Origin: Lytechinus pictus | Taxonomy: Eukaryota; Echinodermata; Echinoidea; Temnopleuroida; Toxopneustidae | Assembly (NCBI RefSeq): GCF_037042905.1 | Contig: NC_087257.1 | Coordinates: 14,916,001 to 14,980,000 of the forward strand | Length of the DNA stretch: 64,000 bases | Reading direction: 5' to 3' | In this document: positions 41,501 through 53,500 of the stretch, piece after piece | Layout: each line of letters begins with the position of its first letter | Numbering within the stretch: position 1 is the stretch's first letter | Position numbers and translations under genes: made by a program | Notes under the pieces: model-generated | Databases searched by the model: none | Told to the model about the DNA's origin: nothing | What the model saw: the letters and a program-made list of their open reading frames with translations, nothing else

Positions 41501-44500
41501 TTTCAAGGCTATGGACCCCTACAAGAAACAGCATTAAATTTGTTGATGGGGTGTTCGGTCCCAAGAATGGTAAATAAATAAATACAATTTAAAAAGATAA
41601 GTTAATAAATACTGTACATGTACTTGTAAGTAAAACATGGTATTCTGACCTGCTTGTTGAAGTAATTTTTTTCATGCAATAAAAAATACATGCTCCCAAA
41701 TGTGCTTATCTGCATAGAAGCTCTTTCATGCTGTAGCTAGAAGAAGGAGAATAACAAAAACAAGTAGAAGACAACATCAAAGAAGATGAATACGAAATGA
41801 AAAAGAAGAACAAGAAAATTAGAAGAAGTCAAAGTCAAAGGAGAAGGAGGAGAAGAAGGAGGAGAAGAAGAAGAAGACGAAGAAGGAGGAGAAGAAGAAG
41901 GAGAAGAAGAAGACGAAGAAGAAGAAGAAGAAGGAGAAGAAAAAGAAGAAGAAGAAGAAGAAGAAAAAGAAAAAGAAGAAGAAGGATAAAAAAAAAGAAG
42001 TCAAAGTCAAAGAAGGGGGAGGAGAAGGAGAAGAAGAAAAAGAAGAAAAGAAAAAGAAAACAATGATGAAGACGAAGAAGAGACTGAGACTATGAGAACT
42101 TACCTTTGCAGTATGGTATGACATCATGATTCCACACCCCATCAGTGCTGCAGGCAAGAGCACTCGGTCCCTGTATCTGGTAACCCGCATCACAGGCGAA
42201 TTCACACCTGGTATTAAATCGTACAGTATCCGATGACTCGCACTCAGCTGGGTTCACACTCCCGTGGTCCATATCAAATGATGCAGGACAGGTCTTTGTA
42301 ACTGCATTTTCAACAAATATGAACGAGGCCTGGAGTTTCTTCGATCACATACATAATCACCATGTCATTTTTTTTTATTCTGTGATATTGCAGGCCAAAT
42401 CAGGCAAATAATCATTTATGTCATTTCGGGGTGTGGGGGGCTACTTTCCACAACATACAGCCTAAATCCAGACCTGCCAACCTCTGGGAATGAAAAATTG
42501 TATTCTGTGATTAAAAAAAAATTATTTTTCCCCAAAAAAGTGTATTTCATAATAATATGTGTGGCGCACTCGCTTATCGCGGCGCTCAAGCTGCATGCAA
42601 GCTAAAATGCGCACTGCTCTTGCAGATGAAAAAAAAAACATTGAAACATGTGTTTATCTCACCCTGGTTTTAACAAAATGATTGAAGAAAAAAAAGAAGT
42701 TACCTGAAATTACATTGATCTAATAACCATATTACGATTTTAGTAACATATTTTTTAAAGATAAAACGTACTGCCGTATTTTGGTTGCAAAAACATACTA
42801 AATACGCCAAAAACGTACTGGTTGGAGGGTCTGTAAATCTGCTTCATTGGATAAGCTCTAACATTGCAGTGAATGCGTATTCCCAACAGCTCTTTCTTAT
42901 TATTTCCAGGGCTCTCTCTGGCATTTCAGGGAGAAAATTGCCCCGAGTCCCCACATATCCTTTTTTCCCTTGGGCCTTATGCAAAAGATAGTCTTGACTT
43001 CATTCCTACATATTCTGAAGTTGTGTTTGGCCCAGGCCATGATGAAAATATGTGTTAAGATTATGGGAAGCTGGAAATGTTATAATTTGGTTTACAGTGT
43101 ATGTTTCTGATGCTTATTGTGCCTGTTTCGACTCTTACCATATGGTCTAACAGGGTATAGAGAACAATGAGAGCAACATAAGAGGGGAAGTAGTGTGTTT
43201 CAGAGATACATGTAATTTCACAAATCTTAATTTGCTTGTTGATGATCTTAGGTACATGAATAAAAACGATGTATCTATCACGCAGAAATCCTAAAAGGGT
43301 TTTATCGCAGAGCCTCACATTTATCACAGGCAATCAAACAGTGGATAACTGTAAAAGCAGGAAAAGTACTACTGACAGACACATTGCGTGTAGTGCTAAA
43401 AAGGCACTACAAAGCCACTGTGAATCGTGAATGGCGCAATAAAGGAGCTAGCGCATCCTACACACTGGCTTTCCTCCCTGCAGGAGTTTGATTAATGTGG
43501 CTTCACCAACCTGTACATTGAAGATCTTGTCCACTCCATGTCTCGTCAGTCTGGCAAGTCCGAGTGACAGACTCGACTCCAGAGGGCGTGCTATACCCAG
43601 GTTGACAGTGAAATTGACAGGTTGTTTGATAAGAGACCTTAGGCCTCGAACAGTCTTCAGTAAATCCATTGATGACGGCAGGAACAGTGCAGTTCTTCAC
43701 TGTGAAAATGATCATTCAGGCAAAACTGCTACTTTTACATAACACAGATCAATACAAACACATATTTCTATGTCTGGTTTACACTTAAAGGACAAGTACA
43801 CCCCAACAAAAAGTTGATTTGAATAAAAAGAGAAAAATCCAATAAGCATAATACTGAAAATTTCATCAAAATCGGATATAAAATAAGAAAGTTATGACAT
43901 TTTAAAGTTTCGCTTAATTTCACATAACAGTTATATGCACACCCTGGTTGGTAAGCAAATGAGGAGACTATGAAGTCATCCACTCACTATTTTATTTTGT
44001 ATTTTATTATATGAAATATGAAATATTCTAATTTTCTCCTCATTGTCAAGTGATACAATGATTAATTCCTCCCTGAACATCTGGAATTAGCATTGTTTAA
44101 TACTATATGGTTCAGTCAAGTTGGTCCTTATTGTCAAATCTATCAAAAAAATAAAATATTTTATAATTCAAAAAATAAACAAGTGGAATGCCTCTGGCCG
44201 TCTCACCTGCATCACGCGATTCAATATAGCAGCAGTGCTGATTTTGAAAACTACTATAACTCGCACAAGATGTTCAGTGATACTTGGTTACTCTGATTTC
44301 CACGTGTTATGAACTAGACCAATACACTTATAGAGATATGATGGCAATTCAACAAATACCCCCAACGTGGCCAAAGTTCTTTGACCTTACATGACCTTTG
44401 ACCTTGATCATGTGACCTGAAACTCGCACAGGATGTTCAGTGATACTTGATTAGTCTTATGTCCAAGTTTCAAGAGTCAGATCCATCAACTTTCAAAGTT

Positions 44501-47500
44501 ATGATGGTAATTCAACAGATACCCCCATTATGGCCAAAGTTCATTGACCTTTGACCTTGGTCATGTGACCTAAAATGTGCACAGGATATTCAGTGATACT
44601 TGATTACTCTTATGTCCAAGTTTTATGAACTAGACCAACACACTTTCAAATTTATGGCTGTAATTCAACAAATACCCCAATTTGGCCAAAGTTCATTGAC
44701 CCTAAATGACCTTTGACCTTGATCATGTGACCTGAAACTTGCACAGGATGTTCAGTAATACTTGATTACTATTATGTCCAAGTTTCATGAATCAGATCCA
44801 TAAACTTTCAAAGTTATGATGGTAATTCAACAGATACCCCCAATTCGGCCAAAGTTCATTGACCCTAAATGACCTTTGACCTTGGACATGTGAAGTCAAA
44901 CTCATGCAGGATGTTCAGTGATACTTGATTAACCTTATGTATAAGTTTCATGAACTAGGTCCATATATTTTCTAAGTTATGATGACATTTCAAAAACTTA
45001 ACCTTAGGTTAAGATTTTGATGTTGATTCCCCCAACATGGTCTAAGTTCATTGACTCTAAATGACCTTTGACCTTGGTAATGTGACATGAAACTCAGGCA
45101 GGATATTCAGTAATACTTGATTAACTTTATGGCCAAGTTTCATGAACTAGGTCCATATACTTTCTAAGTTATGCTGTCATTTCAAAAACTTAACCTCAGG
45201 TTAAGATTTGGTGTTGACGCCGCCGCCGCCGTCGGAAAAGCGGTGCCTATAGTCTCACTCTGCTATGCAGGTGAGACAAAAACAAAAGAAATAGTGAGTG
45301 ATAGACATCATCGACTGACTCACCTAGTTGTGCATATCACTGTTTTGTGAAAAATAAGCGAAACATTAAAATGTCATAACTTTCTTATTTTACATCCGAT
45401 TTTGATGAAAATTTATTCAGTCAGCATTTTCCTGGGGTGGACTTTACCTTTAAAGGGAAAGTCATCATTTAAGTTTGTAGTTTATGTGTAACTCAATCAG
45501 CAGCAGATCTCCAGCAGTGGTCATTTGACAGGGATATTTGGCATTCAAAGGCTTCTGAACGTATGGCTTGATGGTAAGAGAGATATGATATTTTTATAGG
45601 CCATGAAATAGAAGTAAAGAACTCTAAACATACTGTAAGAAGTATGAAAAATGATAATTGTTTATGACATGATTGTTGATGCTAGTGTCGAAACCATTTT
45701 GAGCCTAACTGAAATGTTTTTTCACCAATGTACTATGAAAGACTTTGCGGCTATGTATCAGTAAATGAGTAAAGGTGAAAAGAAAATAATAATGCTGTAC
45801 AATAACTAGCCTCACCATTGCATATCTCATTCTGCCCTGTCCAGTAGCCAATCGGTGATATGTCAGTGAGCCTCTGGCAAACTCGGTCAATGTGATCTGT
45901 GTCTGATGAGAGTCGGTAACCTGCCTCACACGACACGCGGCAGTCTGCTCCAAAGATGGGTCCATCTTCACATCGACCATTCCCGGAGAGGAGAGCTACT
46001 GAACCATGCTCAGGGAGCGGAACGGGTGCGCATCTTGACACTGGTTAACAGAGCAGGAAGATGAGGGTATGTCTTTGATTTAGAAAACACCTATATACAG
46101 CAGGATCACACCACACAGCTGTTTGACAAAGTTGTTCGTAAATTAAGGAAGACCTTATGCATGACCAGAGACTCGTTCTGGTGCTTTCAAGTTTTTAGTT
46201 TATTTTGTAGATTTATATACGCATGTCTTTATGGTTTATGCTTTTTCATGCATATAAAGTGGTGCTAAAAAGTTGTGAACCCCACCAGAACATGCACTCC
46301 TTCATGCCGAGTGTTATATGGAAAAACAACAACACTACAATGTCCGGCGAGCCCAGAGAAACAAACCGTATTGAATGCAATATTTCATCCCCTGACTTCA
46401 CAATTAAATATCTAAAACTTGAACACTTTAATAAAATATGTTCATTTTCTGGTGGGGTTCACTAACTTTTCAGCACCATTGTACAAGAGAACTGTTGCTG
46501 GGAAAGCACCAAGAACATCTTTCTGTATTATCATTTATGTTTATGGTCTAAATTTTCATTGGTGTAATTTTAGTTGTTCCCAAGAAAGGGCCTCCAGTCG
46601 TCGTAGCATCACGAGCAACTTACAAACAGCCTATTAACACACACACACCAGTGCTTTAAACTTGAAACTTGATAATGTTGATACTAAAAAGGCCTTAAAT
46701 TTCAATTTTTTTTTTTTTTTGGGGGGGGGGGCATTCTTCTTTAGAGCACATTTCTTATTACATCACAAATAGATGAAAAAAAATCATGAATTGAATAAAA
46801 ATGGAGAAAAATGGGGATCAGCTGCAAAACAAAGATTTTCATGGGATTACCAAAGTGCAATTGTTATGCTTACCTAGTCTCAGGTTTTCAGCCCATTTTC
46901 TATTCCAATCCCATTCTTCTTAATGATAATAATAACAAAATAGGGTATTTTGTATAACCAACACATGTGATCACAGCTTTTAGAGGAATTACTTCCTGCC
47001 AGTAACCAATGAACTCACCTGGGTTGATTTCAGCACATTGTGGATCAATATCCTGCTGGATGAAATGACGCCATGGCTGGAATTCAATCCAACGACCCTG
47101 TTTCAAAGTCCGGAGACTAATCCACTGAGCCATAACGCTCCACATTGTCATCAACAGTTCGTCTACGAAACCATTTTCGTGTGAATGACAGTTAGCCCTC
47201 ATTCCCCGGCCCCACCCCTTCACCGATTCCATATCTCACCTGCTATTTCAATGTCAAAGGAGCATATAGCAGAGTGTCCCGCAAGGTCCGTCCCTCTGTA
47301 TGTAACTCTATGAGTTCCTTCCACGAGGACGTTTGGTTTGGAAGATCCGACCTCTATCGAGTCTATCGCGTATAGGGTAGCATGTAAAGAGGCGCCTCGA
47401 TCAGTACCCTGGATAGGATTATAGAAATCGGAACCCAGCTTACATGGTGAATTACTGAACGGTATACAACTACTGAGACAAAAAAAAGCATTTGGACCAA

Positions 47501-50500
47501 TTGCATGTGAAATAGCCCCTCTTAAGGGGTAGATTGCAAGTTGGTCTACCCCGCTTCTTCTACTTTCCGTTTGGTCTTATCCCACAAGGTCTAATCGCAC
47601 ATGTACTTCATCTACAAGCAGCTTGTCTACTAACCAGATGAGTTAATGGACAATGAGTAGCCGCGTGCCGAAACTGGATCCCAGCTGACACAATCCTGAA
47701 TACATGCATTCATCAGAAAGAATCAATAAAACGGTTGGAGATTCCGTTTGGTCTAGCTTATCCCACACAGTCTAATCCCACATGTACTTCATCTACAAGC
47801 AGCTTGTCTACTAACCAGATGAGTTAATTGACAATGAGTAGCCGCTAGCCAAAGTTGGATCCCAGCTGATACAAGCCTGAATACATGCATTCATCAGAAA
47901 GAATCAATAAAAAGGTTGGAAATTTGCCTGCCGGTTAATTGAACTCGGTCTCGCCTAACTGTTGGCCCCGCCTCCGTGGTCTAGTGGTTAAGGCATTGGT
48001 GTTCCATTACGAAAACCTCCATTTGAGACCACTATACCCCAGTTTCCCTTCTCATCAATTCTCTTCTCCAAGTACGACAAACCTTAACTGCCCCAAGCAA
48101 GCAATTTAAGTATCAAAACACCTTTTTCTTGACGTCGGTCCGAAGATAACACAACAGCCCGGCATATACAGTCACAGCAGGGGGCCACACACCATGGGAT
48201 GCATGCGCAGCGCTGAGCGCGGTCCCTGCAAAGCATGCCGTCATTTTTATTCGCTTACTTTCCTTATTTCGAGGCTGATTTTCTTCGTTCAAAATTGAAA
48301 ATGGACTAACATTGGATTACTGAATACAATATGCCTTTGAAAACGTGATTAAATATCGAATACAACAATTTCATTCCGAAGGTCCTACTACAGGCAGAGA
48401 AGTCTTATGTAATAGCACAGCTGTTGTTTATCTTTTCGTCCTTTGCTCAACGCTCATATACTGACCTGTGGAGGTGAAATTGAGACAGCGGGGATTACCC
48501 CGGGATTACCTGGCCAAGCACGGTTGATAAGGGCTTGGAAATAATTTTTGGGAGATCCAAATGGAAAATGGGGTATAATACCGCAGTTTGCAATCTGAAC
48601 TGCGGTCCTTCTCCAAAAGGGGGTTTGACGTAATGCAGAGCCAATGACCCGGGTTCGATTCCCGGCGGAGGCATTTTTTCAACCTTTGATTCAGAATGGA
48701 TGACAGCTCTGAGGGACCTTCTCATATTGTTGTAACAAAGTGAGTTATGTCTTTCTGTTTGTGACATTCAAAATACTCTTACCATGACTGGTTCCCATTC
48801 ATTCCAAGGTATTGGAGCAGTAGTACTGTCTTCCCCGGCAAACAGACGCTTGTTGGATGGACACACAAAAACAGGTGGTGTGGTGTCTGAGGATTGGAAA
48901 AACATATATTGATAGTAAGAGATTATCTAATCAAACGTCTAAAGGCCACCGCACACCTTAGGACCCGAATGGTCTACGACTGGCTTGCGACTGAGTGAGG
49001 GGAGATGTGACGTCACAGCTCTTGTCAGCTTGAGAATCGCAGACTGGTCAGAGACAAGTCGCAAGGAAAATCATAAGGATTTGACATGTCCAATCCTTAT
49101 GATCCTACTTCCAGCCAATCAGACAGCAGAGTTGCACGACGCGTATATGATATACAACGCGTATACGCTGTAGTAAGCGCCATTTTCTCAGTTGCTATGG
49201 CAAAAAGCTAAAAGCGCATGCATGAGTCGCAGACAGCATGGTAGTTGGATCGCAAGGTGTGCGGTGTTGAAGCTTATGACTACCTTGCGATTCATCTCTA
49301 CTCACTCAGTCGCAAGCCAGTCATAGACCAATCGGGTCCTAAGGTGTGCGGTGGCCTTAATATTACATAACGAGGACATGATGATGATGCAGATAATGAC
49401 ATGATGGTGGTGATAGGGCTTGTTGATGATGATGACGATGACGATCTTGGTGATGATGATGATGTCTGTCTATGGTATTTACAAAAGAAACAAAATAAAA
49501 AGAAATATAGTCACCTTGACAAAGGATCTGTTGACCATCCCACTGTCCATCTGCCTGACAGACCGTGGTAGATGACCCTCCGGTCTGACTGAAGCCTTGA
49601 GAACATACCATGCTACAGGTTGAACTGTACTTCTGTCTTTCGTCTACTCCCTGCGATGAACCCTGGTACAGGCATCCAGTCACTCGACCGTTGCTGGGTG
49701 TGGTAGGGGCGGGGCAGGTCACAACTGAAATGATGATATGATTTTCGTAATTTTTTTTTCTGAGGGGTCTTGGGTACGGTGGGAATATGGTTCATGATAT
49801 TGTACGGGCATAGAAGTATTGTAGTGAGAGGTACAAAGGCAAGACATTAACATTGTCATTGTTACAATAACTGTCATTACCACCATTACCATCATATTTG
49901 GTATTATCATGCATCATTATTATGAATATTGCCCTCATCAATTCTATAGTTTTCATAATCATCCAACGATTGGCTTATCATCATTTTTATCACTATCAAT
50001 CACTCACTTGTGCATGTGAGATCGGGTCCCGTCCAGACACCATACCCATCACCGTTACCGTCGTCTGAACAGGTTCTTTGAACGGGCGTGGCTGGTAAGT
50101 ACCCTATACTGCAGGCCAGGGTGCATACTGTTCCATAATTCTCCCGGGAGGAGGAGCATCCTCGCTTTTCACCGTTGACTGGAGGAGAGAGATCACTCCC
50201 GGCACAGGTAATCACTGGTAAAAATGAGATATTAAAGATGAATGATTTTGATTAATAACTTTCAAGAATTTCCCTATCTGTCATACCATTTCCCTCTTCT
50301 ATTTTCCTTTTCTTTTTAAAAATAAATCTGCATAATGATTTAATCCTGAGAAGCTATTCTCAATAATCCTTTTATCTTTTATTAATTGTAGCTCCTCCAG
50401 TCTCTTTGATACAATGTTGGAATTTATGTAACTTGGTGTATTTCATGTAATTTAAGCTGTCATTGTTTCATTTATGTAATACATTCTCTATTGTGTTAAT

Positions 50501-53500
50501 AAGATTATTTATTGATTGTGTATTGTATTATGAATTGAACTTTATGTATTATTGTCATGTTGCACATACAAGCACATTTATATGCTGTATATTTTTATGA
50601 GTGGAAAAGAAACTGAAAACTTGAATACTAGTTTTGGTATTCATCACACAAGGAAACAGAATCCAACCAAGCATTGGTACAAGTATGTACCTAGAGATAA
50701 TATGCAGCGATGGAAACGTACACCTGAAGCATGACTTCAAGACAGCTACATGTAACATCAAGTGTCCTTGATATTTTCGTACTTTCGATAATTTTTGATC
50801 CAAACAGATTAATGCATGCATGCTGCGTATTCCATACAAATAGCCCGCTTGTAATGTAATTTGCATGGCTAAAGTGTAAAAAAAGAATTCTGTCAATTTC
50901 TAACTCACAATCTGTATTCTGCATTATATCAGTGAAAATAAATAAGAAAAAAATTGCCATTAGGGACCAGCAGTCTTGGAGTACGTACAGTGACAGGTTG
51001 GTGCGGCTTGACTCCAGGTTCGATCATGTTGACAAGCGAGGGCAGCATTTCCTGAAAGATAGTACCCTTCACTGCAGGAGAACCGACACTGATTACCAGA
51101 TGGGACCTGATCGCCAGTGGGGCAGGCCTGGCTGGTTATGATCTGAAGAGCGGTGGTAAGCACTGGCTTCCTGCAGTATATTCCTTGATGAACGAATCAA
51201 TAAAGTTTTAAATAAGTCACACATTTTACTAAAAAAATTAGCATTAAAATGCCTATTTCTATTTAATAAGTAGGTTTGCTACAAACATCTAATAATAATA
51301 AATAATCATGATAACTGGATTATATTGTGCTTTTTGCCTGAGGACACAAAGCCCTTGCTATTATTACCCTGGCTTTAGCTCGAGCTACCATCACCGGCGC
51401 TCAGTGCATGCAAGGAATGAATCCTGCTGGATACCCATTCACCTCGCCTGGGTCGAGTGCAGCAGTGTGGATAAATTTCTTTCTGAAGGAAAACAAACCA
51501 TGGCCAGGATTCGAACCCACGACCCTCTATTTGAAAGGCGAGAGTCAGAACCACTAGACCACAGCTAGACCACAACACGCCCACATATTTGTGTTTTATA
51601 GATGATTGAATTGGGTCATATAATAAAAGTTTTTACATAATGCATATCACACTCCTTTTACACTCCTTTTACACTCCTTTTATTTATACATTATACATGT
51701 AATATTTCTATGGTTCATAATACACAAAACCTCTAAATACTCATTATGTTGTTTCAATGCCTTTCATAGTGTATATTGATCAGAATTCATCTGAAGTAGT
51801 AAAGGATCTGGGAGGGAAGCGGCAAATATAATACTGATAATAGTATTAATATTTTCATAAAACTAATTTAATTTTTCTAAAGCAGCAAAGGAAAGAAATG
51901 CCATTCCATAACAGACACACCTCTCGTCATTAAATGAAGCAGTACCATCAACGACCAGATCAAAATACAATGAACCTATCTAATATGACCAATGCGCTGA
52001 AGCATAGTTACCCCCCCCCCCCCCACTCCCCGTTACTTTATGAAAGTAACCTGTTAAATTATTTCATAACATAAATCATTATTTACCTGAAAGAGGAAAA
52101 ATAACAAAATTATCAGAATACTCACTTGTGCAGGTGGGCCTTGAGCCTACCCAGAATGCATCAGTACTTCCTGCTTGGGCACTGCACTGTTGAGCACCAT
52201 TGCTAATCTCGTAGCCGATGTCACACGCAACGTTGCACCTGGAGCCATAGTTCCTTGAGCAATCTCCTATAATTTGTCCATGACTAGGTGCAACCAAGGT
52301 AGGGCATTGAAGAACTAGGAAGAGAGATAGAATGAAACGTTTCATAGAAATGTACAACCTTGTGGGCCATCTCCTACAATTCTACCATGACTAGGTGCAA
52401 CCAAGCTAGGACATTGAAGGACTACGAAGTGAAATAGAATATGGATGTTTGTGGGCAATGTCCTGCCATGACTAGGTGCAACCAAGGTAGGGCGTTGAAG
52501 AACTAGGAAGAGAGATAGAATGAAACGTTTCATATAGATGTACAACCTTGTGGGCCATCTCCTACAATTCTACCATGACTAGGTGAAACCAAGCTAGGAC
52601 ATTTTAAGAGCTAGGAAGGTAGAAAGAAATAAAGGTATCAAAGGATGTTAATCCTGTTGGGCAATCTACGACCCTACCATGTCTAGAAGCAGCCAAGCTA
52701 GGGAATTGAAGAGCTAGGAAGTGAAATAAAATGAAACGTGTCATATGGATGTTAGACCTAGAGCAATCTCTTACAATCCTAACCATGACAAGGTTCAACC
52801 AAGCTTAGGCACTGAAGGACTAGGAAGCAAAGAAAGAGTAAAATGCGTCATGGATGTAACACTTCGAAGAATCTAGGAAGAAAAATAGAATGAGGAGAGA
52901 CAAAAGGATTCTCTTATCTCACAAGCCAGCTGTACCAAATCTTGTGCTTTATGTTGACAGTAGTCTGTACGGGTAGTTCTGTAACGTACATGTAGAATAT
53001 ACCACCACTACAATAGGTATTCCAACATCTCAATTACACTCTGTTAATTTTTGAAGGTTTTTTTTTAATGATCATCCAAATAGTAAATTAGGCATTCATC
53101 CCAAGTCTTACCAAGTATTGTGATGATGCTGTTAAGTAATTGATCAATATGATATACTTTAGTCCATAAAACCTGCTCTAGCAACATCCTGAATGGAAGG
53201 ATTCACCTGTCTATAAAGACCATAAGTTTGGACTCCCTCAAATAATTTTCCAAATTCAAACATGTGTTAGGGTACTAAGACCACCTGCTCTGACACGAAT
53301 GCCATTTTTCTAATCTCCCACGGGTTATCTTCATATATAAGTCACTGTACTATTAAATAATATATAAGAGGTGCAAGTGAATTTCAACCTCCTACTGAAA
53401 ACCGAATCCTCCCTACACAAAGTCTATAGTAAATACAGAATTCAGTCCTCAATGGGTTGAGCAAAAATAACACATACTCTGGCAGGTAGGCGAGGGCTGG

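Noticed and set aside
41797..42205. Arg/Lys-rich and Phe/Ser-rich ORFs
   Set aside because: Artefacts of the GAA/GAG tract; only the short CCP part at 42104-42205 on minus is real coding.
47408..47472. Longer form of exon 10 starting at the strong acceptor before 47472
   Set aside because: It would need phase 2, but exon 9 ends in phase 0; the shorter form restores both phase and the HYR alignment.
48495..48767. Minus-strand ORF containing GIEPGSLALHY
   Set aside because: This peptide is the antisense reading of the tRNA-like T arm, a common artefact of tRNA-derived repeats.
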